A program made the position numbers and the translations under genes. This document shows, piece after piece, positions 44,306-53,721 of a stretch of 64,000 bases of DNA. The notes beneath the pieces were generated by a model that saw only the letters and a list, made by a program, of their open reading frames with translations, did no database searches and was not told the DNA's origin. The number at the start of each line of letters is the position of its first letter. Within the stretch, counting starts at the first letter, position 1. Source of the DNA: Armatimonadetes bacterium UBA1398 (GTDB lineage Bacteria > Armatimonadota > Zipacnadia > UBA1398). The stretch spans positions 1 through 64,000 of the forward strand of contig DBQI01000066.1 in NCBI GenBank assembly GCA_002305165.1. Reading direction: 5' to 3'.

Positions 44306-45778
44306 TCACGGGGTCTGAGCGATTCGCTCGGCCTCCTCGACGGCCTCCACGTCGCGCGCGCGCCCGAGGGTCAGCGCGGGAGACGCTTCGTCGGCCCCGA
44401 GCCGTATCGCGGCCACCAACGCCGAGACCCTCGCAACACGCGAATCCGCCGCGCCAACCGCCCGCTCGAGCAGCAGGTGCGCGGTGCTCCTATCGGACTC
44501 CCAGAGCCTCGTGGCGAGCCTGAGGACGGCGCTGTGGGCCGCCGCGCGAACCGCAGGATTGCCGTCCCGCAGCGCTGCCACGATCACCGGAGCCGTCGCC
44601 TCTGTCCCGACCGACCCGAGAGCCGTGACGGCGGAGGCGCGCAGAACAGGGCTCGCCGCCCCCAGTGCGCTTGCGAGCGCGTGCAGGCCGCTCCCGGAGC
44701 CCATGGTGCTGAGCCCTGAGACCGCCGCGAGGGCCGCTTCGAGGTCGGGGCCGGTCACAGCCGCCGACAGCGCCTCAATGGCCGTGGGGCCGCCGATCCG
44801 CGATAGCGCCGAGGCCGCCGGATGGGCCAGGACCGGCTCATCGAGGCAGGCCGCGATGCCCGGCACGCACGCAGAGGAGCCCACCAGGGCGAGGGCCTCG
44901 AGCACGAACGCACGGGTCGGTGTTGGCCACGTACCAGCGAGCTCGCGGGCCAGGGCCGCGCTGAGGGCGGTGGCGTCGCTACCGTCGCGGCCACTCCCTG
45001 CGACGATGTAGGTCAACGCGTCCGCAGCGGTCGAGATGGACTCGGGCGTGCCCTCGGCATGGAGCCTCAGGAGGTCGGGCACCATCGCGGCGCCCAAGCG
45101 GGCTGAGAACTCCTGTGCATGCCGACGGATGGCCGGATCATCAGACCGAAGCTGATACGCCAGGTGCCCGGGCTCAGCATCCAGGTCGCGTATGCGGATG
45201 TTCCGGAACCGCACCCACTCTTCGGGCCCGGAGTGCGAGGACTGCAGGGCGATATGACCCGAGAGAGCCGACCCCGCCAGCGTAGGCACCTCATCCGTGT
45301 TGGCGCGGCAGATCTCAACCCCATCTACCACGACGGACAGACTCTTCCCGATGGCGGTGATCTCCAGGCTGTGCCAGATCCCCGTTGTCTCGTCGGGGCG
45401 AGGGTCGACTGCCACGTGGCCGTACAGCGACCCTGTGCAGTGCAGATCGTCGCGGTAGGGCGTCCAGGGGGCGAGGAGTTGGACCTCGATATCCGCCGAG
45501 CCAGGCGCGAGGCCCCGGATGAGGACGCCGCTGTTCCCGACCTCGGACAGCATGTACTCCAGGCGCAGCACGAAGTCGGCGTACTCCCTGTCGGTCGAGA
45601 GCCAGCCGCCGTCGACCGTGCCAACCGTCAGGAGGACGCCATCCTCCTCCACGATCCATCCCGTTTCGTCCCCGCCGGCGGTCCAGCCCTCCAGGTCACG
45701 GCCATTGAGGAGCAGCTCGAAGTCCGGCTCGGGTGGGGCGGCCATCAGCGAACCGATGAGTACCAGGAACAGGGGCAT
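44306..45778 (-). CDS. Secreted DUF1080 and HEAT-repeat protein
   Basis: A 490-residue protein with a short signal peptide (LFLVLIGSLMAAP). Residues 18-200 form a DUF1080 (3-keto-disaccharide hydrolase-type, laminin-like) domain: LLNGRDLEGWTAGGD, GNSGVLIRG, VVVDGVEICR, IALQSSHSGPEEWVRFRNI. Residues 205-490 are Ala-rich HEAT repeats (AAVSGLSTMGSGSGLHALAS, RASAVTALGSVGTEATAPVI). It sits directly behind a secreted Gfo/Idh oxidoreductase gene with a GGGAGGGAG site; DUF1080 and Gfo/Idh genes often occur together in glycan breakdown through 3-keto intermediates. Confidence 0.83.
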   Translation of the reverse strand: MPLFLVLIGSLMAAPPEPDFELLLNGRDLEGWTAGGDETGWIVEEDGVLLTVGTVDGGWLSTDREYADFVLRLEYMLSEVGNSGVLIRGLAPGSADIEVQLLAPWTPYRDDLHCTGSLYGHVAVDPRPDETTGIWHSLEITAIGKSLSVVVDGVEICRANTDEVPTLAGSALSGHIALQSSHSGPEEWVRFRNIRIRDLDAEPGHLAYQLRSDDPAIRRHAQEFSARLGAAMVPDLLRLHAEGTPESISTAADALTYIVAGSGRDGSDATALSAALARELAGTWPTPTRAFVLEALALVGSSACVPGIAACLDEPVLAHPAASALSRIGGPTAIEALSAAVTGPDLEAALAAVSGLSTMGSGSGLHALASALGAASPVLRASAVTALGSVGTEATAPVIVAALRDGNPAVRAAAHSAVLRLATRLWESDRSTAHLLLERAVGAADSRVARVSALVAAIRLGADEASPALTLGRARDVEAVEEAERIAQTP

Positions 45779-45779
45779 C

Positions 45780-47111
45780 TCAGGACTCCCTCCCAGCGAA
45801 GATGGTCGATTGGGGCAGCACCCAGGGCTGGTGGTATGGCGTCGACAGCATCCGGTTCGCGGTGGCGTCGCCGACGAAGCGCTGCGCCGCCGCATCCCAC
45901 TCGAGCGGCCGTTGCAGCCGGAAGGAGATGCACCCCAGGAGCATCGGAAGGGTCATGTTGTGCGCGTAGTCCAGATTGGACTCGGTCAGTCCTCGGCTCC
46001 GCACGCAGTCGAGGAAGTTCCGCTGATGCCCGGGGGAGCGAGGTATGGACTGAGGCACCTCGGGAACGTCATCGAGCCGTTCGCCACCGAGGAAGATCGC
46101 GCGGCTGCCATAGTCGACCACCATGGACCCTTCGGACCCTTCGAACTGACAGCCGATCCCGCGGTCGTCGGCTCCGGGCACATCGGGGATGTCCGTGGAC
46201 CAATGCAGGTTGAGCCCATCGAACTCGTAGTCGACATCGATCGTCGCCGGGGTATCCGCGATGCCGTCCGTCGGCGTGGCGCCGCGGGCGTGAATACGCT
46301 TCGGCTGGCCGAGATCCAGCGCCCAGAAGGCGATGTCCGCAATGTGGCACCAGAAGTCGGCCCAGTTGCCGCCCGAATAGTCCCAGAAGTACCGGAAGGT
46401 GAAGTGGCAGCGCACGGGCGTGTAGGGACGCCTGACGGTGGGCCCCTGCCACATCTCCCAGTCGAGCTCCGGCGGCGGGGCCTCATCGGCAGGGAAGCCC
46501 AGGCCGGGGCTGCCACCCGTCTTCCAGAGCCGCACCGTGTGGATCTTGCCCAGGATGCCGGACCGTACCAGCTCTACGGCGCGGTGGTAGTTGTCCTCCG
46601 CATGGATCTGTGTGCCGAGCTGGAACACGCGCCCGTACCGCTGCCTGGCCTCCACCATCGCGTGGCTCTCCGCCACGGTCCGGCAGAGGGGCTTCTCCGA
46701 GTACACGTCCTTGCCCGCTTCGAAGGCCATGGTGGTGATAAGGGTGTGCCAGTGATCGGGGGTGGCGCAGGTGACGACATCGATGTCATCCCGATCGAGC
46801 ACGTGCCGGAAGTCCCTGTAGCCCCGCACATCGGGGTTGGGCTGCAGGGTCTTCGCCGTGGCGACGGCCGCATCGAGGCGGGTCGAATCGACGTCGCAGA
46901 TGGCCGCGATGTTCACGTCCGGCATCGCGGCGAACCAGCCAAGATGCCCGCTGCCCATGCCGCCGACGCCGATGTGGGCCACGTTGATCTTGTCGTTGGG
47001 CGAGACCGTTTGAGCGCGGGCGCGACCCGCGAGTGCCGCGGCACCCGCCGCCGTGCCGAGCCATTGCAGGAACTCCCGACGCCTCATGGGCGCCGGTCCG
47101 TAGAGGTTCAT
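45780..47111 (-). CDS. Tat-exported Gfo/Idh/MocA oxidoreductase
   Basis: A 443-residue NAD(P)-dependent oxidoreductase with a twin-arginine signal (RRREFLQWLGTAAGAAALAG). The Rossmann motif HIGVGGMGSGHL and catalytic-Lys motif YSEKPLCRTVAES are clear. The C-terminal half has SGGNWADFWCHIADIAFWAL, as in secreted Planctomycete/Armatimonadete members. ATG at 47111 has AGGTGG 8 bases upstream; ATG at 47087 would start right at the Tat motif. Operon with the DUF1080/HEAT gene. Exported family members probably carry tightly bound cofactor; substrate unknown. Confidence 0.87.
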   Translation of the reverse strand: MNLYGPAPMRRREFLQWLGTAAGAAALAGRARAQTVSPNDKINVAHIGVGGMGSGHLGWFAAMPDVNIAAICDVDSTRLDAAVATAKTLQPNPDVRGYRDFRHVLDRDDIDVVTCATPDHWHTLITTMAFEAGKDVYSEKPLCRTVAESHAMVEARQRYGRVFQLGTQIHAEDNYHRAVELVRSGILGKIHTVRLWKTGGSPGLGFPADEAPPPELDWEMWQGPTVRRPYTPVRCHFTFRYFWDYSGGNWADFWCHIADIAFWALDLGQPKRIHARGATPTDGIADTPATIDVDYEFDGLNLHWSTDIPDVPGADDRGIGCQFEGSEGSMVVDYGSRAIFLGGERLDDVPEVPQSIPRSPGHQRNFLDCVRSRGLTESNLDYAHNMTLPMLLGCISFRLQRPLEWDAAAQRFVGDATANRMLSTPYHQPWVLPQSTIFAGRES

Positions 47112-47243
47112 CGCATGCACCACCTGACGATTGACATTCGTTCGCCGGTCTAAGGCTAGCTTTCAGCGCGTTGCCGCAAGGCTCCTCCGCCCCGGCGACC
47201 TCCTGGCGCGCGCGCTGACACCTTGGTCGGGAGGTTGGCGCGG

Positions 47244-47695
47244 TCACGCCTCGGCGATCTCGATCGTCGCGAACAGCAGCCCCTGGCCCACGCGGTCGAG
47301 TTGCGCGATCCACTGGCCGCTCGCGTCGAGGGTACCGGTGGGACAGTTGTTCGGCTCATCGCCCCCGGCATTAGCCGTGACGATGGTGACGTCGAAGAGC
47401 CGTGCGTAGGTCTCCAGGTGGGCCGTGTGCCACTTGAGGTACGACTGCTCGAAGCCCGAGTTCACCGCATGGAAGATCACCTGGGCTCCCAACGCCTTGA
47501 GCGCCTGGGCGATCGCGTCCAGCCCGCTCTCGATGTCGGCCTGGTCGAACTCCCCGTGGTACCCGCTCAGGGCGCACTCGGGCAGCAACAGGAAGTGAGC
47601 CCCGGCTGCGCCGGCGGCCGCGATGGACTGGAGGATGCGCGGCAGGTTCTCCGCCGTACTCCGCTTCACGGCCATCTGCGCTGCGGCGATACGGT
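47244..47695 (-). pseudogene. Nitrilase-family (carbon-nitrogen hydrolase) fragment
   Basis: Frame starts YRIAAAQMAVKRSTAENLP and LLLPECALSGY, matching the family N-terminus with its catalytic Glu. It then jumps to ALKALGAQVIFHAVNSG and DVTIVTANA, which normally follow the catalytic Cys. The about 100 residues with the catalytic Lys and Cys are missing. There is no ATG/GTG/TTG before the first strand (an ATC stands at the expected start); ATG at 47675 would cut that strand. Most likely an internally deleted pseudogene, although translation from 47675 cannot be excluded. Confidence 0.6.
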
Positions 47696-47730
47696 ACCGC
47701 CTGCCGATGGGACTACCTCGTTCCGTTGGC

Positions 47731-49557
47731 CTACTCCGCCGCCACCCGGACGGTCGGATCGCCCAGGACGTTCCAGAAGTAGGCGCGCTTCCGGCCGATG
47801 TCATTGTCGGTGAAGAGCCCCGCGTCATTGCCCTCGACCTGGAAGTAGTTGCGCCACACGTCGCCCATGGCGCCGCCCGCCCCCAGGACTGACCACATCT
47901 CCCGCGGCTCGTCGTAGAAGACCTTCGACCGGCCGATGAGGGCGAGCCCGCGAAGATGGAAAAGGATGCACTCGGCTCCCTGCCAGTGTCCGTACGCGGG
48001 GTGGGTGTAGGGCACACTCTCAGCGCCCGCCGGCAGCGTGCCCTCGCAGCTGGTGTAGAGCCACACGGCGCCGCCGCTCGGCAGGCGCCCGTTCTCATAG
48101 AGGCTGCGCGTGATCGCGAAGTCCAGCCTGTCGACGTCCGTGACGCTCGGCGTGAGGATGGAGCCCTCGTGCCGCCAGTTCCAGATGCTCGGGCCGCAGG
48201 CCGCCTCGAGGGCGTCGGCGTCGGGCGCGGGAGACCAGGTGCATCCCCATGGGTCGCCATGCGCCTTCATCGAGCGAATCACGGCTGGCCGCTTGAGGAT
48301 CTCCACGGCCTCGAGCAGGGTCACGTCCTCACGGACGCTCTCGTACCCGTCCGGCGGGTCGTCACTGAGGTCGGCGAAAGCGGCCTGGACCTCGGGGATA
48401 GCCGAGCCCCAGCCCGTTCCGACGGACGCCGCGAAACGTTGATCCGCGTACTCCCCGGCGCTGTGGCCGTGTCGCCGTTCGAACCACTCCGCCAGCATCC
48501 GGCGCTCCGTAGGCTCGGAGGGGACGTAGAACGCTCTCGGCTTCGGCGCCTCCTCCTCGCTCTCGAACTCCATGACCTGGGGCACGCCGTCCGGGCTCAG
48601 GAAGTGACGGCCGTGGCGGTCCACGATGGTGGGATCGGGAATCACGGACGCATGGCGGGCATCGAGGCGGCCAATGAGGACCTCGGGCCGCGCAACGGGG
48701 TTCGGCAGACGGAGATCATCGGCCGAGCACTCCGCATGGGACGAGGGCAGAGGGGAGACGATGGTCCGGCCATTGGGACCCGAGTGGACACGGAACTCCC
48801 CGTCATTGACGAAGAAGAAGTCCACGAACTCCAACTCCCCCTGCTCGGTGGCGTCGGGCCCAAAACCCGAAGTCTCGCGCCCATCGGGGTAGGCCGCGAT
48901 CAGATAGGGCAGAGCCACGGCCTCCTGGTGGTAGAGGTCCTCCCAGTGGCCATCCAGGTCGCCGAGAACGATGTCCGCGCGGAAGCAGACCGACTCGGGG
49001 TAGCTGCGGAGGAAGTCGATCCCGCCTTCCGCGTCATACACCCGCTCGCCCTCTTGTCCGGCGTGGAGGGTGATTGGCTCATGCTTCCACCAGTTCACTT
49101 GGCGCACGATGCACGCGTCGGGGAAGGCGCCCACCAGCATCACGGCCTCGAGCTCCGGCCGGCTGGCCGCCACACCGCGCAGGAACTCCCTGAGCGCGAG
49201 AAGCGTGAGTCCGTCCTGATGGTTCTCCCCCGCGTAGACGGAGCACCCGACGCAGACGGCGCTCCAGCCCTCTGTGGCCAGATCATCGACGTAGGTGGCG
49301 AGGTGTGGCAGGAGATCGGGCCCCTCCGTGGGCATCTGGAGCAGCCGCTCCTCGACCAGCACCAAGGCCAGCGGAGCGTCAGCGGACTCACGCACCAGCT
49401 CCGGCAGGAGGCTCAGGGACTCGACCTCCGCCGCTCCGTCGCTATTGAGGTCAACGCCGGAGTGGCTGGCGCAGAGAGCGTCCAGGTCAGAGGAGAGATC
49501 TGCCAGAGCGGGCGGAACGAGCAGCACGAGCAGGGGCAGAAGCCTTACCATCGTCAC
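47731..49557 (-). CDS. Secreted peptidase C25 (gingipain)-like protein
   Basis: A 608-residue protein with signal peptide (VRLLPLLVLLVPPALA). The order LEAVMLVGAFPDACIVR, ADIVLGDLDGHWEDLY, RPEVLIGRLDARHASV, then LYTSCEGT and a final FWNVLGDPTVRV is the pattern of caspase-fold C25-type proteins, in which the GDPT strand closes the domain. The Cys in YTSCEG is a candidate nucleophile; the His partner is not certain. N-terminal GVDLNSDG could be a calcium-binding dockerin-like loop. Not confidently a protease. Confidence 0.6.
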   Translation of the reverse strand: MTMVRLLPLLVLLVPPALADLSSDLDALCASHSGVDLNSDGAAEVESLSLLPELVRESADAPLALVLVEERLLQMPTEGPDLLPHLATYVDDLATEGWSAVCVGCSVYAGENHQDGLTLLALREFLRGVAASRPELEAVMLVGAFPDACIVRQVNWWKHEPITLHAGQEGERVYDAEGGIDFLRSYPESVCFRADIVLGDLDGHWEDLYHQEAVALPYLIAAYPDGRETSGFGPDATEQGELEFVDFFFVNDGEFRVHSGPNGRTIVSPLPSSHAECSADDLRLPNPVARPEVLIGRLDARHASVIPDPTIVDRHGRHFLSPDGVPQVMEFESEEEAPKPRAFYVPSEPTERRMLAEWFERRHGHSAGEYADQRFAASVGTGWGSAIPEVQAAFADLSDDPPDGYESVREDVTLLEAVEILKRPAVIRSMKAHGDPWGCTWSPAPDADALEAACGPSIWNWRHEGSILTPSVTDVDRLDFAITRSLYENGRLPSGGAVWLYTSCEGTLPAGAESVPYTHPAYGHWQGAECILFHLRGLALIGRSKVFYDEPREMWSVLGAGGAMGDVWRNYFQVEGNDAGLFTDNDIGRKRAYFWNVLGDPTVRVAAE

Positions 49558-49696
49558 ACTCGCCTTCGACGGCGCGGTTATCTTCGGCGGCTGCTTCGCC
49601 GACCCGTCTCCTGGCCCTCTTGACGCGATCGCGAAGAAGGGCGCGGCCCGCGACTACCGAACTTGGGACACGTGAATGTGCGAGAGGATGCGAGCC

Positions 49697-50164
49697 ATGC
49701 TTTCCGACGAGCTACGAGGCGAGATCAGGGCCCTCCTGGACCAGTACGAGGAGCCGCGTTCGGCGCTGATGCCGGCCTTCTGGCTGGCGCAGCAGAGCGA
49801 CGGACACCTCGCTGCGGAGGCCATCTCCGAGATCGCTGAGATCGTCGGCGTGGACCCGGGCTACGCGAGCGGCGTGGCCTCTTTCTACACGATGTACCAC
49901 CTCAGACCCGTCGGCCGCCATGTGATCCAGGTGTGCAAGACCCTGAGCTGTCGCATGGCGGGCGCTGAGGACATCCTCGAACACCTCAAGGCCAAGCTCG
50001 GCATCAACCTGGGTGAGACGACTCCTGACGGCGCGTTCTCCCTATGCACCTCTGAGTGTCTCGCCTCCTGCGGCACGGCTCCCGTGATGCTCGTCGATGA
50101 TGACCTCTACGAGAACCTCACGCCCGAGCGTGTCGATGAGATCCTCGCTCAGCTCGGCGGCTGA
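49697..50164 (+). CDS. nuoE: NADH-quinone oxidoreductase subunit E
   Basis: 24-kDa-type subunit of the complex I NADH-input module, binding a 2Fe-2S cluster. The four ligands are visible in QVCKTLSCRMAG and SECLASCG; ASGVASFYTMYHLRP is the family's N-terminal block. At 155 residues it is typical. ATG at 49697 has GAGAGGA 8 bases upstream; an in-frame ATG at 49676 lacks this. No nuoF or nuoG follows; the next gene is a membrane protein, and nuoABCD lie 9 kb away on the other strand. Confidence 0.92.
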   Translation: MLSDELRGEIRALLDQYEEPRSALMPAFWLAQQSDGHLAAEAISEIAEIVGVDPGYASGVASFYTMYHLRPVGRHVIQVCKTLSCRMAGAEDILEHLKAKLGINLGETTPDGAFSLCTSECLASCGTAPVMLVDDDLYENLTPERVDEILAQLGG

Positions 50165-50170
50165 TGCCCC

Positions 50171-51106
50171 GTGGGCAAGCTGACGCGACGCCCCGACAGG
50201 CCCGCAGCGGATGCTGACCCGCTCGTGGGCGTGGTCGTTACCGCTGCCGCGGTGGCCGCGGGCGCGGCCGTCGGGATGCTGACCCACTGGCTGCTCGCGC
50301 GCCTCCCCTTCCTGCGTGGCCACGACCCGTACGAGGCTCGTATCCTTGGGCCGGCGGCCCTGGGCGGTCTGGCGGCGGGGCTGATTGCGGCCGGCGCTCG
50401 GCCGCGCCAATCGTTCTGGGCGGTCGCGACCCCGGCCGCCCTCTGCGCGGGCGGGTACGCGGCGGCGCGCATCGTCGATCCTAGCGCGGGCGCCAGGGAG
50501 CTGGTCCTCCTCGGCGCCGTGGCGGTCATCGCCGCCGCCATGGGCGGCCTGGGCGCGGTGTCGGGATGGATGGATAGGCGTCGCCGCGCCTCTCGTTCCA
50601 CCTGGCCGCGTAGCCCCGCCCTCGCTGTGGCGTGCGCCATGGGAGCGCTATCCCTCGCACCTTACGCCCTGGCTCCCGTGCTGCTGCCCGGGTTCGACCT
50701 CGCCGTCCGACTTGGCGAACGTCAGATAGCCACGAGCCACGGCCCGCCTCTCGGACTGGCTTGGGGCGTTGCCGCCGTCCTCGTCAGCGCCTCCACACGG
50801 CTACCCGCTCCCGTTCTGCTGTTGGCGGGCGTTGCGGCTGTCGCGTCGGCGGCGGCTGCGCTGGCGGGAGGTCCGGCCGAGCCCCAGTGGTTGGCTGTCC
50901 TCTCGGCCGCTCTGCGTGGAGCGCTCTGGGTGGTCGTCACCGGCCTCGTGCTTCAGGCCCTGCACGAGCTCTGCGAGTCCGACCAGCGGCGTCCGCTCCG
51001 CCGAACCGCCACCCCTCGGCCCCCGAAGCCCAAGAGGGGCGGCCGCCCCAGGAAGCCCCCGTCGCCGAGCCCAGACGATGGCTTCCGCGGGCCCTACCTG
51101 AGATAG
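50171..51106 (+). CDS. Multi-pass membrane protein, unknown
   Basis: A 311-residue Ala/Gly/Val-rich protein with about seven hydrophobic stretches (for example VGVVVTAAAVAAGAAVGML, LVLLGAVAVIAAAMGGLGAV, LLLAGVAAVASAAAALAGG) and a basic, Pro-rich cytoplasmic tail (RPPKPKRGGRPRKPPSP). I do not recognise the family. GTG at 50171 lies 6 bases after the nuoE stop, so it is likely translated with nuoE. A complex-I-linked role is only suggested by position. Confidence 0.65.
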   Translation: MGKLTRRPDRPAADADPLVGVVVTAAAVAAGAAVGMLTHWLLARLPFLRGHDPYEARILGPAALGGLAAGLIAAGARPRQSFWAVATPAALCAGGYAAARIVDPSAGARELVLLGAVAVIAAAMGGLGAVSGWMDRRRRASRSTWPRSPALAVACAMGALSLAPYALAPVLLPGFDLAVRLGERQIATSHGPPLGLAWGVAAVLVSASTRLPAPVLLLAGVAAVASAAAALAGGPAEPQWLAVLSAALRGALWVVVTGLVLQALHELCESDQRRPLRRTATPRPPKPKRGGRPRKPPSPSPDDGFRGPYLR

Positions 51107-51238
51107 GCTCTCGTCGCGCGAGGCCGGAAGTGACACACACTCGAGGGACCCAAGCGTCGCATCTATCGGAGCACGGAGTCGGGACGGCGGCACATGGCCG
51201 GCTGGCTCATTGCGCCGATCGGTGAACGCCCCGGCTCG

Positions 51239-52618
51239 CTACTCCAGGATGTCATCCAAGTCCATGGGACCCTTCGGCTCATTCAGCGTCCGATCGATCT
51301 CGTCCACGGGAGGTCGCTTGGCGACCGTCACAGTGGCCGTCATGTTCTTGCCGTCTCGGATGAACTCCACATCGAGTCGGGCTCCCACATCGGTGCGGGC
51401 GAGGTAGTCGATCAACGACTTCGAGTCCGGTATGGCGTGGTCGCCCATCCGTATGATGACGTCTCCGGTCTTCAGCCCCGCCTCAGCCGCGGGACCGTCG
51501 GGTTCCACGAAGAGCAGGGTCGCCCCCTCCACTCGGCTCGACGCCTCGCGCTCCACCGAGGAGCTGGGTATCTGAACGCCGATGTAGCCACGTTCGACCT
51601 CGCCATGGCTGTCGAGCTTCTGAATCACCCAGGACGCAAGGTTCGAGGGGATGGCGAAACCAATCCCAATGTTCCCTGGAGCCCCGAAGGGCGACTGGAC
51701 GCCGGCGGTCTGGATGGCTGTGTTGATCCCCACGACTTGGCCGTTGACGTTGATCAGCGGCCCTCCCGAGTTGCCGGGGTTGATGGCGGCATCGGTCTGA
51801 AGATAGTCATCGTATGTATGCCCACCCGAGCCGGGAGGGGCCTCCAGCTGGCGGCCCCGGGCGCTCAGGATCCCGAGGGAGACCGAGGACTCTAGGCCGA
51901 AGGGGTTGCCAATGGCGATCAGCCAGTCGCCGATCCGCGTCTGGTCCGAGTCCGCCCAGGTCATGTACTCCATGGGCTCGGAGGGATGCACGCGCAGCAG
52001 GGCCACATCGGTCTCGGCGTCGCTACCGGCTATCTCGGCCTCGTAGGTCTCGCCGTTCACGAGGCGGATGGTGGGGTTCGGGCCGACCTCCACGGTGACG
52101 TCCACCACATGCTTGTTCGTCACGACGAGTCCGGAGGGGCTGACAACGAACCCGGAGCCGAGGGGGATGAATCGCCCGCCGAGGAAGGGGATCTCGGACT
52201 CCTCCCTGTGCTGCTGCGGCATCCGCCGCAACATCCGCTGGCGGTACTCGGCGAGCTCCTCCTCGGGTATGTAGAGCCCCACGGACACGACAGCCGGCCG
52301 GCACTGCTCCACGAGGGGCGCCAGGGAAGGAAAACCGCCTTCGCTGGAGGTCTCGACGCCAGCGGACACGGGCAGCTTGCCGCTCGACTCGAAGTTCACC
52401 GGCTTGCCATCGGGTGGCGGCACGGGGCGCGACTGTCCCGAGGGAGCGGTCGTGACGGGGCTTCCGGGCTTATGGCCCGGCGTCGCAATGTCCTGCACCA
52501 CCTGAGTCAGCGATCGGCCGCGGGACATCTCACTGACCCCATAGCCGCCAACGAGGCCGACTCCGACCCCGATCATGAGGAGAAGTAGCGCGAGGAGCAG
52601 GCTGCTCCGCTTCGACAT
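51239..52618 (-). CDS. HtrA/DegQ-type periplasmic serine protease
   Basis: A 459-residue protease/chaperone. An N-terminal membrane anchor (SLLLALLLLMIGVGVGLVGG) is followed by the trypsin-like domain with catalytic His in VTNKHVVD, Asp in ETDVALLRV and Ser in PGNSGGPL, then one PDZ domain (GYIGVQIP, GLKTGDVIIRMGD). Degrades misfolded envelope proteins. ATG at 52618 has GGAGGTG 8 bases upstream. Divergent from the NAD genes, with 212 bases between. Confidence 0.93.
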   Translation of the reverse strand: MSKRSSLLLALLLLMIGVGVGLVGGYGVSEMSRGRSLTQVVQDIATPGHKPGSPVTTAPSGQSRPVPPPDGKPVNFESSGKLPVSAGVETSSEGGFPSLAPLVEQCRPAVVSVGLYIPEEELAEYRQRMLRRMPQQHREESEIPFLGGRFIPLGSGFVVSPSGLVVTNKHVVDVTVEVGPNPTIRLVNGETYEAEIAGSDAETDVALLRVHPSEPMEYMTWADSDQTRIGDWLIAIGNPFGLESSVSLGILSARGRQLEAPPGSGGHTYDDYLQTDAAINPGNSGGPLINVNGQVVGINTAIQTAGVQSPFGAPGNIGIGFAIPSNLASWVIQKLDSHGEVERGYIGVQIPSSSVEREASSRVEGATLLFVEPDGPAAEAGLKTGDVIIRMGDHAIPDSKSLIDYLARTDVGARLDVEFIRDGKNMTATVTVAKRPPVDEIDRTLNEPKGPMDLDDILE

Positions 52619-52830
52619 CCAGCGAACACCTCCATGGGCGGAAAGGGCGCGCCGCACTGGATCCCGGTCCCACGCAAGTGCTTGCGCGGGAGCCCGCGCG
52701 ACGCTCTTTCAACAACAGAATCCGGCAGCGGGCGTGCTATAGTCAAGGTGCCATGGCCCCACCACCGGCTGCGGCGCGCCCCGCACGGCGGAGGGTGGCC
52801 GCTCGAGACACCGCTAGGGAGGCTCCTGGA

Positions 52831-53721
52831 GTGCGCTGGAAGCTGGCTCAGTTCCAGTTCAGACCGAGGAAGGCAGACGTCGGGGCGAACCTGCAGGCGG
52901 TCGGGGAGGCGCTGTGTGTCGCCCACGATCAGGGGGCACGGCTGGCGCTCTTCCCCGAGGCCGCCCTTTCGGGCTACATCCTCATGGGCGGCGTGAAGGA
53001 GGCGGCCATCGAGGCGGACGAGGCCGTCTCACGGCTCCAGGCGCATCTCGTGAGCGCCCGGCCGGGGGCGACCATCGAGGTCTGCCTGGGGTTCTATGAG
53101 CGCGATGGCGACGCTATCTACAACTCCGCCCTCCATGCTCGCCTCGGCTGCAGCGACGGGTCGGACCAGCTCGGCCTGCTCCACGTTCATCGGAAGGTCT
53201 TCCTACCGAGCTCCGGTGTGTGCGACGAGGACCGCTATGTGACTCGTGGACACTCTGTCAACTGCTACGATACCTCCATGGGCCGAATGGCCATTTTCAT
53301 CTGCGAGGATGCCTGGCACTCCATCTGCGGGACCATCGCGGCCCTGCACGGCGCGGAGTACATCCTCATCCCCAGCGCCTCCCCTGGGAGGGGTTTTGCG
53401 GGCGCGACGCCCCAGAACGTGGCCGAGTGGAGCCAGGTATGCAGCCTCCTGGCCCGCGAGCACGGGTGCTTCGTGGCTCGGACCGACCTCCTGGGGTTCG
53501 AGGGGGGCAAGGGGTTCGCGGGCGTCTCCACGGTGCACGGGCCGGATGGCGACCTGGTCTCCGAGGGACCTCTGCTGGAGGAGGCGATGGTCCTCACCGA
53601 GATCAACACCGATGACACGAGGATCGCGAGGCGGCGCGCGCCGCTCACCGCCGGCCTGCGGGAGACGATCGCCGTGTTGGCGCGCCAGTTGATGCCTCGA
53701 TCCACGACGGAGGACTGCTGA
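52831..53721 (+). CDS. Carbon-nitrogen hydrolase, likely glutaminase part of NAD synthetase
   Basis: A 296-residue nitrilase-superfamily enzyme with an intact triad: Glu43 in FPEAALSGY, Lys122 in HVHRKVFLP, Cys158 in FICEDAWHS. In bacteria with glutamine-dependent NAD synthetase this domain is fused to NadE; here the nadE gene follows as a separate gene, its ATG overlapping this stop (TGATG). I infer that it supplies ammonia from glutamine to NadE. GTG at 52831 has AGGGAGG 8 bases upstream; the longer upstream frame is not family-like. Confidence 0.8.
   Translation: MRWKLAQFQFRPRKADVGANLQAVGEALCVAHDQGARLALFPEAALSGYILMGGVKEAAIEADEAVSRLQAHLVSARPGATIEVCLGFYERDGDAIYNSALHARLGCSDGSDQLGLLHVHRKVFLPSSGVCDEDRYVTRGHSVNCYDTSMGRMAIFICEDAWHSICGTIAALHGAEYILIPSASPGRGFAGATPQNVAEWSQVCSLLAREHGCFVARTDLLGFEGGKGFAGVSTVHGPDGDLVSEGPLLEEAMVLTEINTDDTRIARRRAPLTAGLRETIAVLARQLMPRSTTEDC

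Noticed and set aside
47696..48260. N-terminal extension of the nitrilase-like frame
   Set aside because: The upstream part reads antisense-like low-complexity sequence in another frame of the C25-like gene and has no family likeness.
45119..49623. Long plus-strand open frames opposite the DUF1080, oxidoreductase and C25-like genes
   Set aside because: They mirror minus-strand genes with strong motifs and lack their own ribosome sites and family likeness.
52738..52743. TATAGT as -10 of the NAD operon
   Set aside because: No -35 element lies at an acceptable distance; the nearest TTTCAA is 25 bases away.
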